Assembly (NCBI RefSeq): GCF_036898095.1
Contig: NC_090767.1
Span: 31,714,572 to 31,778,571 of the forward strand
DNA: 64,000 nucleotides
Direction of reading: 5' to 3'
Source: Palaemon carinicauda
Lineage: Eukaryota > Arthropoda > Malacostraca > Decapoda > Palaemonidae
The position numbers and the translations under genes were made by a program. Of this stretch, positions 1 to 10,888 are shown one piece after another (the first letter of the stretch is position 1; the number at the start of each line of letters is the position of its first letter). A model generated the notes under the pieces. The model did no database searches. It was not told the origin of the DNA and worked only from the letters and a program-made list of their open reading frames with translations.

Positions 1-450
1 TAAAGTATATAGGAAGTAAAGATGTCAGTGAACCCTACCCAATTTAGCCAACTGTACGTCACTAAATTCATTGTTCAATTCTTCAAGGAAAATAATAGAT
101 TTTCTGTGTCGTTGTGACTTTAACACCTCTGATTACATTCCCTAGTCTGACCACACTGTGTGGATGGCATCATTAATATGTAGGCCTATTACCTTGCCAA
201 ATAATAATTCTTTGTGGATAATGAAGTGCAGAGTGATACAATCATATCTATTTTCCCTGAGTGAGCTAAGCAAACTCCCTTATTGACAGTCAAAGATCTT
301 GCACCATCTGTTACAGTACACAAGCTTTTTTAAAATCCTCCATATTCGTTGACAACTGACTCACGTGCAGCATAAATATCCGAGATTCTTGTACAACCAT
401 TTAAAAAAATTTTCATCTTCTTAACATAAAGGTGGGTTTACAGGGTTGGA
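1..450 (-). pseudogene. hAT-like transposase remnant, arm X (cut by window start)
   Basis: On the minus strand this stretch gives broken peptide segments like those of the related copy at 17207-17437, which reads as a ZBED/GTF2IRD2-type hAT transposase: an Asp-containing strand near 'CIVTDREKAL' and a Cys-His stretch 'DMIVSHC'. hAT transposases cut and paste DNA with a DDE catalytic core in an RNase H-like fold. No long open frame survives. The same sequence recurs at 16501-17445 and, inverted and split by a gypsy element, at 27260-27473 plus 32210-32945, so it belongs to a locally duplicated block. The family call is inferred from fragments; the copy is dead and truncated by the window edge. 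Confidence 0.5.
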
Positions 451-559
451 CGATTTGTCAAACCAGGTTGTCGAGACTGTTTGTCAAATGATTTGAAGAG
501 GCGGAGTCAGTCATAAAGGCATAAAGTTTTTTGGACAATGAAGTCCCACCCACATAAGT

Positions 560-1866
560 CAGGTGACCCATTCTTGTGTGCGTTGATGCATTCTTGAGTG
601 GGTTGCCAGCGTCTGCAGACTTCCCAGACCTTTTTACTTCTGTAGGCAGTCTTGTGGTGGCCAAAACATTAGCAGTTGAAACAGTGTAGTGGCTCAACAT
701 CCAGGTCAACTATGGGGAACTTTCCCTAGAGTCCAAGGTCTAATTTTGCTGGAATCTTTCAGAGGAAAATGTCTATAATTCTCCTGATGTACTGCTTGTG
801 GCTGCCAAAATGACGTTCTACATGATGAACGTTGCTGCAATCACTGATGAAATACAGCGGCATGTCGGTAGGGAAGTTACAAACAACTGCCTTCTTTAAC
901 TTCTTCACTGGATCCAGATAGGTCAATGAAGCCTCCTTCTAGAGGAAGATGGGACTGTCGTGGTATTCTGGGGTGATGATAAGAAAACCCTTAAGGTAGG
1001 TTCTGACTCTGATCTTGATGCTTGGTTTAGATGTTGCAATCAGTTACCGTTGCATAGAAGGGGGCTTCTTTCACAGCTGTTAGCTTGAATTTTGGAAGCT
1101 AATTTGGGTCGATTGTGGTAGGCCGTGGCTCTGGATCAGTTTTAACAGCTGAGGTGAGAGTAGAAGTTCCTTCCTCAAGGAGATGAGTCAATCATCTGGT
1201 ACAGTTGCAATCAGGAAGATGGGTCTCTGCACGAGCAGGGTCCCGCGTGTCAGTGGCCATATCAATATCCATGTCAAGACTTGGGGTGCTGGAACGTGGT
1301 GAGCCAGCTGAAGCGGAGTCCAGGGCTGGGGCGTTGGCAGGTGGTGTGGTGGTTCTTCTTCTCTTCTTCTTATTCTTTGCAGCAGGAGTCTCCACAGGAG
1401 AGGGAGAGGAGAAAGGCATGGTGACAGTAGCTCTGGGAGTGCCCTTATGAGGATGATGAAAGGTGTAGGGAAGAGTCCTCTTAGTAGTCTTCTTGTCAAG
1501 TTCTAAAATCATATCAAGTCTGCCAGGAGGATTCCAGTCACGGATGGTTGTAGTAGTGGATTTCAGTGGAAGGGTTTCCTTATACAATGGAGGCTCCCTG
1601 TTTCTTCCAGTCATGATGCGGGACATGAGGTCTTGGTACAGACTACACAAGTCATATTTGCACCTTGCATTGTAATTGACAAAGTCATAACTGTATTGCT
1701 TAGCTAGTCCCAGTTTTCCAGCCAAGGAGAAGGCATAGTCAGCAATGTCTTCACGGTGTTAGAGGTATGCTATGAATATCTTGCAGTTTTTGCAACAGGC
1801 TCGACAGTGGAATTTGTCCCAGACATAGCAGAAATGGCAGACGAAAGTGTCGTCTTAGTTACTCAT
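560..1866 (-). pseudogene. Non-LTR retrotransposon ORF1 (gag-like), arm X, decayed
   Basis: The gag-like start ATG is at 1866 on the minus strand, in the same place as the start at 25755 in arm Y. The N-terminal region is Cys-rich, followed by a basic Pro/Ser/Thr-rich stretch (open frame 1192-1725, with a Lys/Arg run near residue 120). A CCHC zinc knuckle follows at about 640-700. That knuckle is broken here: one codon is TAA and the last Cys reads Tyr, whereas arm Y keeps all four ligands. ORF1 proteins of I/Jockey-type LINEs bind element RNA. No reverse transcriptase follows in either arm, so only the ORF1 part of the element was captured. The upstream 1867-2115 is a conserved leader that keeps the same stop codons in both arms, so it is probably untranslated. 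Confidence 0.6.
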
Positions 1867-2351
1867 CTGTAGGTCAACTGCTAACTAAAGGGCAGAGAAC
1901 TACAGCCCACCAGCAGAAATCAGGACTACATGCTAGTGTCCCCTGTGCCGGGTAAGCCTGGGAGGGAACTCGGTGTCCCTTGTGAAGGATAAAAAGGTTC
2001 TTGAGCTGGCAGGGAGATCCTCTCCCAGGATAGTATATGGCTGGCACAAAAGTGGCCATACACCCTTGATCAAGAATCGTGCCATAGGATTACCAAACGC
2101 TGTTGGATATATCATAAGAGAGCAATCCTATTCTATCCTTTGGTAAACAGAAGTTGATTCAACCGGAACGGTGAATTGGTCAGATGTGAAATATTAGACT
2201 AGGCTGACTGAATTCTGACAAGTATAGGGCAAGCCTTATCTATGATATAGTTATGTAAATTTTAAGCTTTTTTGCCAAAAATACATTTGTTTAAGACTTT
2301 TAATTCAGTTTGTAATATATGAGGGTGGATGTAGTTCATTGTGACAGGTGT

Positions 2352-3450
2352 CCATCCATCCATATACCAAGGCACTTCCCCCAATTTTGGGGGGTAGCCG
2401 ACACCAACAATGAAACAAAACAAAAAGGGGACCTCTACTCTCTATGTTTCTTCAGCCTAATCAGGGACTCAACCAAGTTCAGCTGGTACTGCTAGGGTGC
2501 CACAGCCCAACCTCCCACATTTCCACCACAGATGAAGCTTCATAATGCTGACTCCCCTACTGCTGCTACCTCCGCGGTCATCTAAGGCACCGGAGGAAGC
2601 AGCAGGGCCTACTGGAACTGCGTCACAATCGCTCGCCATTCATTCCTATTTCTAGCACGCTCTCTTGCCTCTCTCACATCTATCCTCCTATCACCCAGAG
2701 CTTTCTTCACACCATCCATCCACCCAAACCTTGGCCTTCCTCTTGTACTTCTCCCATCAACTCTTGCATTCATCACCTTCTTTAGCAGACAACCATTTTC
2801 CATTCTCTCAACATGGCCAAACCACCTCAACACATTCATATCCACTCTAGCCGCTAACTCATTTCTTACACCCGTTCTCTCTCTCACCACTTCGTTCCTA
2901 ACCCTATCTACTCGAGATGCACCAGTCATACTCCTTAGACACTTCATCTCAAACACATTCAATTTCTGTCTCTCCATCACTTTCATTCCCCACAACTCCG
3001 ATCTATACATCACAGTTAGTACAGTCACTTTCTCATATAGAACTCTCTTTACATTCATGCCCAACCCTCTATTTTTTACTACTCCCTTAACTGCCCCCAA
3101 CACTTTGCAACCTTCATTCACTCTCTGACGTACATCTGCTTCCACTCCACCATTTGCTGCAACATATTATAGACCCCAAGTACTTAAACTGATCCACCTC
3201 CTCAAGTAACTCTCCATTCAACATGACATTCAACCTTGCACCACCTTCCCTTCTCGTACATCTCATAACCTTACTCTTACCCACATTAACTCTCAACTTC
3301 CTTCTCTCACACACCTTTCCAAATTCTGTCACTAGTCGGTCAAGCTTCTCTTCTGTGTCTGCTACCAGTACAGTATCATCCGCAAACAACAACTGATTTA
3401 CCTCCCATTCAGGGTCATTCTCGCCTACCAGTTTTAATCCTCATCCAAGC
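2352..3450 (-). mobile_element. RTE-like LINE fragment, 5'-truncated
   Basis: Two minus-strand open stretches, 3392-3114 and 3145-2609 in different frames, encode the end of a reverse transcriptase. The first holds the FADD catalytic box ('MLFADDTVLVAD') and the palm/thumb 'VDQFKYLGS'. The second holds the C-terminal 'LRWFGHVERM' region typical of RTE-clade elements. A frameshift separates them near 3145. A 3' untranslated part follows to a short GGAT-type tail on the minus strand at 2352-2361. The matching point of arm Y (about 25262) lacks the whole segment, which gives both borders within a few bases. A couple of target bases appear lost and I see no clear target-site duplication. The endonuclease and most of the RT are missing. 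Confidence 0.82.
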
Positions 3451-4912
3451 ACTTACTTAATAATTGTCCAATGTCTTTCTGGGAACTTGTTCATTTGAAC
3501 TGAAATGCGAGAAAAGGAAGCTAGATTTACAATTTACTAAATATTATGATTTAGTGGTTATTAAGAGTGGAGCTGGTTGGGTAGCAAACATGAGGTTGAG
3601 GCTTAGTCTTAGGGTAAGATAGCTAGGATTACTGCTGCCCCGGTAGTTAAGAATACGGCTCCTAGGTTAGGTTAGGGGAAAACCTTATGTCAATTTGCTT
3701 TCTTATGTTTGTTTTTGTTTTAAAATGAGGGTTTTCCGTCGTAAGTTTAGAAATTCTACACCCAGTCTGTTCCAATAGCCTTCAAAGGTTCAGTAATGTA
3801 TATTAGCCCTTATTTCTCCACTGAAAAGGAGGATTCGATTTTACGCCGTGTGAATCTTTTCTTGTCCAGCTCATCACTACCAGATAACTCTGACAATTTA
3901 GCCCACCAGTCATCGCCTGTATACAATTGTATGATAGTGGCTACCTTTATATATTATTCTGGCTTACTCAGAATACAGCAGTGTAAGGGGGGTCGCAGGG
4001 GTCGTTAGCCCCCCTTAGGTAAGTAGGTAAGGACATGGATTGTAGGTTAGGTGGGAATATATAGGTTAGTTGACGTCCATTTTTAATCCACGCTGGAGGA
4101 ACTGGCCGCTGATATACAAAGGCTCCTTCAATCGCATGATAATATCAAGTAATCGATTGGTCGCTTGTATGTCATATTAGATAACAGATTGTAGAAAGAT
4201 TGTCGGTTCTTAGAATGCTCAAGACTTAATCACTGATACAACATATTGAATGTTAAGAATACCGGAAGAAAGAGCATTTGTTTGATAAATCCTTATTTTT
4301 AAAATAAGTAAAAATTGATAATAAGAAGTTTATGTTTGGATATTGAAAATTTTATACATTAAAGAGTTATTTACATATAAGTATTATATATTCGCAAGTT
4401 TTCTCATTTGCAACAGAATCATATAACCTACTAAGTACAACATATCATCTCAGTCTAACTGGTCACAAGAGTTCTAATTTCGGGGCGCTTGTGCTAGATC
4501 TGGTGCATTTCTGGAGAATTTAGGATATTTGTTTTATATTTCACGCCATTACCAAATGTAGAAATTTTCCCACTGAAAGTATATAATTTGATAAACTGGC
4601 TGCCCTTCAGAGTTTTTTTTACCAACATGACTTATTGAAACTATTTCAGCTTTATAATTGTTATATATCGCTAAAAATTATTTAGCATATCGTAGAAGTT
4701 CATGTTGCGTGCTTTAAATAATAGAAATGGCAACAAGCTCCCTCTAGACATCCGGTGCTTGATATATTGCAATCCTTTTGCTGGACACGGGCTCTTACGT
4801 TGGCAGCCCGTAGCTAAACAACTGAAAACATTATCAAGGCTCTCAAAAGGAAATTGAAGCCTTTTTAAAAGTAAATAAGTAATTAATTGCATCAAGTAAT
4901 TATGTAAATTAA
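3451..4912. repeat. Unclassified part of arm X
   Basis: No supportable gene. The sequence is the inverted counterpart of about 23800-25255 in arm Y. It contains one copy of a dispersed repeat at about 3950-4160 (GAATACAGCA start, GTAAGG, short TTAGGT runs). A small minus-strand open frame at 4895-4671 is partly conserved with 23969-24163 (segment 'MNFYDMLNNF'), but I cannot assign it to any family. Confidence 0.6.
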
Positions 4913-4954
4913 CGGATTTTGAGCGAAGCGAAAAATCTATTTTTGGGTGAGATA

Positions 4955-5297
4955 GCCATGACGTCCTGATGGAAGGTTCCTTCAGTAGCTTCCTTGGGTA
5001 TATTTAACTGCAGGGATATTCCCAGAGAATTAAACTAAAGGTTATCACAGAATTCTAACTTTTGGTGCGAGTACCCTAAAGGTTTCCCTCTAGGATATCG
5101 TATATCAACAGGGGACATATGTATTAACATGCTACATAGCTATCTGCACCCCATATAGAGTTAACACTTTGATATGGAAAGGTGGAGAATAACTGGAGAG
5201 CCGTTCCACAGTTACACTCGTCCGTGGCTGCTTTTGGTACTCGAAACGTAAACAAACGGGCGCCATTGCTAAATGACGTCACGTCCGTCCTCATCCT
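4955..5297 (-). repeat. DIRS copy 1 left inverted terminal repeat (element 3' end)
   Basis: The segment beginning GCCATGACGTCCTGATGG is the inverse complement of 12029-12370, with scattered mismatches. It includes shared landmarks such as the TAGGATATCGTATATC stretch and TGACGTCACGTCC near the inner end. Outside it lies a 42-base tip, 4913-4954, that is not part of the right repeat. DIRS repeats are inverted and non-identical at their tips, as seen here. Confidence 0.9.
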
Positions 5298-5378
5298 GAG
5301 GCCAGCTCCTTGCTAATTTCCATGATACAGCAGGACAGTGCGGGGCCTGAAAGGCTGGACTAGAATAATCGGGAGGGT

Positions 5379-5471
5379 CCATCAGGACGTCATGGCTATC
5401 TCACCCAAAAATAGAATTTTCGCTTCTCTCAAAATCCGTTTTTTGGGGCTCAAGCCATGACGTCCTGATGG
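5379..5471. repeat. DIRS copy 1 internal complementary region
   Basis: Bases 5379-5438 are the inverse complement of the left tip 4913-4972. Bases 5439-5471 are the inverse complement of the right tip 12353-12384. The two meet at CCG/TTTTTT (5438/5439). This is the DIRS-1 arrangement in which an internal stretch templates the joining of both outer ends during circle formation. It lies next to the element's 3' terminal repeat, as in the type element. Confidence 0.92.
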
Positions 5472-6320
5472 AAGTGTACCAGAGAATTAATGTATCGTGG
5501 AAAATTTTTCCCTTTTTAAGTAAGTGCCAAGGGCTCCGAATAGAGGTATGTAATGTGTCCTCGTTAGAGGTTCCGTGGGGATCCAGCTTCCTGCCCCCCT
5601 GGCAGAGAAGTCCCGGCGGATCATACCAAAATCCGAAGTGGTCATTGAAGGGCTACTCACCCTGCGGAGAGTTCGTGCAGGACTCGGAGACAAGACAGAA
5701 GGTTAATATTCGGGTAGGAATATTCTCAAGTATAGACAAGTGATGATTAATCACTACACTCCTTGGAGGAGAGATCAATCTGGTCTCGAAGGCAGGACGA
5801 AGGTAAGTATTCAAGTAGGAATATTATACAGCATGAGTGAGTATATAATACAGGTAATTTTATATTATTCTTCTCATTCCAAAGAGAAGGGGTTAAATGA
5901 AACTATGACAATCATGTATTTCATAATAATAATAGGAGCGAAGAGAGACGCACATGTAATAAAATAGACATTTTATTTCATAGATTGCAGATTATAGTGA
6001 TAACAATTGCAATGAAAGGTGAAAAGTTAATTTACAATAATAAGAATAATGTACAGAGAAAATAAAAGAGTTCAATCTTGAATCTGAAAGAAATTTCACT
6101 TTTAGAAACACAAGTTCCGGAGGAACGTCAGTCTTTTTCAAAGAAAAACACATCATGCCCTAGGGCATATGGCACTCATGTGAGGTCTATGACATTTCAC
6201 CTTGATAAGAACAGTCTATTAGAAACACTAAGTGTCCATGAAATCACTCTGTATCATACAAGGGTCAACACAGGCACCCGGAGAGTTAAAGTCCCAAGTA
6301 ACTCGCTGTTCTATGCATAG
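5472..6320. other. DIRS copy 1 3' non-coding segment
   Basis: No coding region is supported between the internal complementary region and the end of the recombinase frame. The sequence is partly alignable with both copies of the corresponding region in DIRS copy 2 (41981-42760 and 43641-44410), for example the GAGAATTAATGTATCGTGG start. Small open frames here are not shared between the copies. Confidence 0.7.
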
Positions 6321-7480
6321 TTAAACGGCAGGTTTCATAACACTACCTGCGGCTACCACGAAATGTTTAACTTCATGCTCTTGCTTCACATAGTGCTTGA
6401 AGAAAACGCGCGACGATTTCCACCCTGTGAAGCTCTTGAGGCTTTCGAAATCCATTCTCTAGAAGAAATTCAGAGAGGACGCGACTTTTTTAGGATCATG
6501 ACCTGCGGGTGTACTGTCAGGATCCGCTCTGCGAATGAAGTAGGTGATTTTCGCTCTTAGTTGTTTCAGTGACAGGTCACTACCCGATGTTTCTCCTTTG
6601 AAGAGTTGACCTCTACCGAAGTCTGAAGTTCTTCGAAGAGAGACCTTAAGACTCTCCACTGGGCATAGAGAGACATCTTCCTTCAGGGTGGGTAATTCAT
6701 TCTTTGCGAGAAACGTCGAATCAGGGAAGAGGGTAAGTTCTCCTGTATCTGTGAACAGGATATGACCCTCATCTCTTGACAATGCCACTATTTCGCTGAC
6801 TCGGGCTCCCAAGGCGAGAGCAAAAAGGAAGATAAATTTTTGAGTCAGGTCCTTTAGAGGGCACGAATCGTTGTCCAGGTTAGAGGCAAAATGGAGCACT
6901 TTATCCAGGGACCAGGAGATAGGTTTTGGCGGAGGTGCTGGGCGTAGTCTAGCGCATGCCTTTGGTAGTTTATTGAAGATATCGCTGGACAGATCAATCT
7001 GGAGAGCGTACAGTAGTGGTCTAGTCAAAGCCGATTTGCAGGTGGAAATCGTGTTGGCTGCTAAGCCTTGTCCATGAAGGTGAATGAAGAAGGACATGCA
7101 AAAATCAATGGTGATTTCCGTAGGATTTTTTGCTTTGACGAACGAGACCCACTTTCTCCAGGAAGATTCGTATTGCCGTCGTGTGGATTCGGTCTTGTAT
7201 TCCTCGAGGAAGTCTAGACTTTTCTTCGAGATCCCAAACCTTTTCTTTGCGGCCAGGGAGAGAAAATCATGAGATGAAGGTCCCTGACTTTCAGTGATGA
7301 AGCGAAGACAGTCGACTTCTGTACTTGTTGAGAGAGAACTGGGCCCGGGAGGGGGATCAGCGTGGGCTGCAGCTCCAGGACCAGGGGGTACCAATTGCTC
7401 CGGGGCCACTTGGGAGCCACTAGGGCCGCTGTCCCTTTGAAGGTTCTTATTTTGGAGAGGACTTTCAGCAGAAGGTTGGG
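6321..7480 (-). pseudogene. DIRS copy 1 tyrosine recombinase (broken)
   Basis: This frame codes for the enzyme that inserts the circular DNA intermediate. An N-terminal SAM-like, DNA-binding region ('STRRQYESSWRKWVSF') is followed by the catalytic domain. The first catalytic Arg is in 'GARVSEIVAL', the HxxR box reads HDPK (Lys replaces Arg; copies 2 and 3 keep HDPR), and the Tyr nucleophile is in 'FFKHY' (codon within 6386-6397). An in-frame TAG at 6459-6461 lies between the HxxR box and the tyrosine; the frame then continues to TAA at 6321-6323. Nonsense codon plus altered HxxR make it very likely inactive. It is fused in frame to the upstream RT/RNase H (see 7470-9130). Confidence 0.9.
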
Positions 7481-9130
7481 GGGGAGGGAACAGGTATATC
7501 CTGGACCATCTGTTCCAATCCAGTGACATGGTATCCACTGCTTCTGCCTTGGGGTCCTCGTACGGGGCCACATATCGAGGAAGTTGATTGTTGTCGCTCG
7601 TTGCGAAGAGATCGATCTGAAGTTTCGGGACTTGGCGAGAGATGAAGGAGAATGATCTTGCGTCTAGAGACCATTCCGACTCTATTGGGCTTATCCGTGA
7701 TAGAGCGTCCGCCATCACGTTGCAGAATCCTTGTAGGTGAACTGCAGACAGGTGCCATTTCTTCTTTTCTGCCAGACGAAAGATTGGAAGAAGTACCTGA
7801 TTTATCTGGGGCGATCTCGAGCCCTGACGATTGAGATATCTGACTACCCCCGAGTTGTCCAGAGTCAGATGGATGGGGATCGAGGGAGGCGGGGAGAGTT
7901 TCTTCAGGGTGAGAAGAACCGCCATGGCCTCCAGGATGTTGATGTGAAATGTCTTGAATAGGGGAGACCATGTTCCCTGAACCTGTCGTTGGTGGGAGTG
8001 ACCTCCCCAACCCTCCAGTGAAGCGTCCGTGTGGATGTTGATCAATGGAGGTGGGTGTTGAAGAGGAATGGACCTTTTCAGGGCCTTCGCTTCCGACCAC
8101 GGCTTTAATAGTAAGCGAAGTCTGTTTGGAAGCCGCCTCTTGAGGTCTCTTCGAGCGATGGATGCGGAACGTCTCCAGACTCCCGCGGCATCCTTTAGCT
8201 GTGCGCGAAGCACTGGGTTTGTCACAGAGGCGAACTGTAGAGAGCCTAGAACTTGTTCCTGCTGTCGTCTTGAGATCCGTTTGGATTTCAGCAGTCTTCT
8301 GACAGACCCTGCTATTTCCTTCCTTTTCTTCTGTGGGATGGAAAGGCGGTGTGACTGAAGATCCCATTGGATTCCCAACCATTGGAACTTCTGAGCTGGA
8401 GAGAGGCGAGATTTCTCGGTGTTTATCTTGAATCCCAGATGTTCTAGGAACTGGGTGACTTTGTTGCAGGCTCTTACACAATCTTCGGGCGATGTCGCCC
8501 AGACCAGCCAGTCGTCTAGGTAAGCCATCACTTGGACGCCGCGAAGGCGGAGCTGTTGGACGATGGCATCTGCCAGCTTGGTGAAGATCCGTGGAGCCCG
8601 TTGAGCCCGAAGGGCATGGCCCTAAAGGCGTATCTTTTCCTTTGGAGTCGAAATCCTAGGTAGGAGGAAGCGTGATGATTCATTGGAACGTGCCAGTAGG
8701 CATCCGCTAGGTCTATGGAGACCGTGTAGGCCCCTTGAGGCAGAAGGGTCCTTATTTGTTGGAGAGTCAGCATCTTGAACTTGTTGTTCGCAATGAACTT
8801 GTTGAGGGGGGATAAGTCTAGAATGACTCTGAGTTTGTCGGAGTCCTTCTTGGGAACGCAAAATAGTCTCCCTTGGAACCTGGTTGACTTTACCCTCCTG
8901 ATCACCTTCTTGTTCAAGAATTCTAGGACATATTCTTCCAGGAGGGGGGTTGACTGTTGGAAGAATTGCTGGAAGGCTGGGGGTGGTTGCGTCCAGCTCC
9001 AGCCTAGTCCCTTCTTGACGATGCTGTGTGCCCAGGGATCGAAGGTCCAATGATCCTGGAATTGGCGGAGTCTTCCTCCCACCGGAAGCACTTCATTGCT
9101 TCTGGTGTCCCGAGGGTTTGCCACCTCGGC
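7470..9130 (-). pseudogene. DIRS copy 1 reverse transcriptase-RNase H (frameshifted)
   Basis: The RT core begins around 'LPVGGRLRQF' and has the fingers/palm 'LFCVPKKDSDKLRVILDLS', 'SIDLADAYWHVP' and the YLDD catalytic box ('MMAYLDDWLVW', near 8515). The RNase H follows with 'NIHTDASLEGWGG', a Glu in 'NILEAMAVL', 'LDNSG' and 'VMADALSR'. A DIRS-specific stretch 'LQIDLFATSDNNQLPRY' comes next. Compared with copy 2, one A is missing near 8599, which breaks the frame between 'FGLN' and the rest. An extra G in the G-run near 7475-7482 moves the RNase H frame into the recombinase frame. In copy 2 the two frames are separate and overlapping. Confidence 0.9.
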
Positions 9131-10888
9131 CGCTAGCTCCCCTTCCTCCTCTGCCTCTGGAGGGGCGGCGAGACGAATCTCTGCCGGAACCTCTGCTTGA
9201 GCCCCTACCTCTGGGACGAAAGGTAGTAGCATGTTGCTCGAATGCAGGGGTAAAGAATGGTGACTGCGACACCACCGGCTGGGTGACCAACTGAAAGGTC
9301 TGCTGTGGCTGTGCTGCCACTTGGGGAGTAGCGAAACCCGGAAACTGCCGTCTCTGTTGACGTTGCTGGGGTTTCGGTTTCTGGGACTTCCTCTTAGGTT
9401 GAGGGCCATCGTCCTAAGAGGATTTCCTTTTCTTTAACATGCCCCACTTGTGGAGAAGGTTCCTGTTCTCCGTGGCGGCCTTGTCGGCAATCTCTTTCAC
9501 CAGGGAGGAGAGAAAAAGATATTTACCCCAGATATTGGAGGAAATCAGCCTCTGGGGTTCGTGTTTTACCGTCGCGCTGGCAAACACGAATTCACGACAG
9601 GCTCTGCGAGCCTTAGGTGATCATTTAGCCTTGGGAGGTCCTCATTGAACTGACGACCGGCTACGTCAGGCTCTAACTTCCCCACCGTGAAGGTTGACTG
9701 GACGTCTTTCCAGTGTCTATCATCGGGGGGGACGGTAAGGGAGAAGAGTCTGCACTCCTCCAGTACAGGGCAAGGTTTCCCTTCTTCCACTGTTTTCAAG
9801 ACCGCAGTGAAGGCCTTTTCTATAAAGGGGAAGGTCGCATCATTCGGTGCAACGAAGGTTGGTTGCTTCTTGCTGAGCGCCGGCATCTTGGAGTTGGTGA
9901 AAACCCTATCCTTCACCGCACTGGCTAGCATAGCCTGGGCCTTCGCGAGATCGAACACGATTACTTCCTTCGGTTCGGTGTCTTCTTTTGAGGTTGGTTC
10001 GGACCTGAGCCGGACGTAACAGTCTGGATAAGCCTCGAAATTCGGAAAGAATTCCACTTCATCCAACAATATCGAGCCGACCTTCTCACTGATGAAGATC
10101 TTACCAGTTGTAATCGGCATATGCTCGGCATACCTCCATGGGTTAGTATCGGAGCAAGAGGGGAGGTCCTTAACCGAAATCCGTTTCGGTTGTTTAAAAC
10201 TCACTAGGGTAGACCTGAATTGCTCCTGGGTCTCAATAAGTTTTCTTTCCATGAGGGCTTCAAGCATCTTGAAGACCTCCTGAGTGCCTGATGGAAGAGG
10301 GTCCGGGGTGGCAGAAGTCGAAGGAACAGGTTTCTTGGACAGTGCAGGAGTCGATGCGGGAGTAGGAGTGGGAGCGACCTCATGCTCCGAATCAGGGTAT
10401 TCCACCTGATCTTCCTCATAGTCGAGCTCCTCGCCCATGAGGTTCCTCTCCGTCCCTTCCGACACTTCCGACATACGTTCCACGTTATCGGAATCTAAGT
10501 GGCACTCATGCATGGACTGGGCCATGACGATATCAGGTTCCACCACGAGCTGGACGGTGGGGATCTGATCACTGGGGACCACGGAGTCTTTAGATGCCTT
10601 TGGAAACAGCAAGGCCCTCAAATCTTCGCTGGCGAGATACGGTCCGGTGGCGTTCTTCTGGAAGCCACGCACCCACTTGCGTAGCTCCTCTCGAGCGTTG
10701 TCCCTTGCCTCCGCTGAAGGAGGATCGTCGAACGTTTCGACCAGACGACTCTTGCAGACTCTACAGTGCTGCGGGTTCCAGTATTTCAGGTCGCCTTTCT
10801 TGGCGGCGCAGGGGGCGTGGGTCCGGCACACCTTGTGCCCGTAGAAGTCCGGGCGCTTCACTCCGCAAAAGTTGCTTTCGCACTTCAT
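9093..10888 (-). pseudogene. DIRS copy 1 gag-like protein, with internal deletion
   Basis: The main frame runs 10888-9566 (440 aa). Its N-terminus is a Cys/His-rich module ('FCGVKRPDFYGHKVCRTHAPC', 'CRVCK') that probably binds zinc. A middle region is acidic and Pro/Ser-rich ('ELDYEEDQVEYPDSEHE'), and a conserved C-terminal domain follows. Near 9620-9650, sequence present in copy 2 is missing and the frame shifts. The C-terminal part ('ATVKHEPQRLISSNIWG') continues in another frame to a TAG around 9420, then an Arg/Gly-rich tail ('GGRGASGRGG') ends at 9093. DIRS ORF1 is considered the structural nucleic-acid-binding protein; the RG tail fits that. The ATG at 10888 lies 9 bases after a possible splice acceptor. 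Confidence 0.8.

Noticed and set aside
7465..8481. Long minus-strand open frame (338 codons) overlapping the RNase H
   Set aside because: No family motifs; it is a shadow of the RNase H frame, which has all catalytic residues. The same holds for 46629-46063 and most of the upstream part of 46008-44689.
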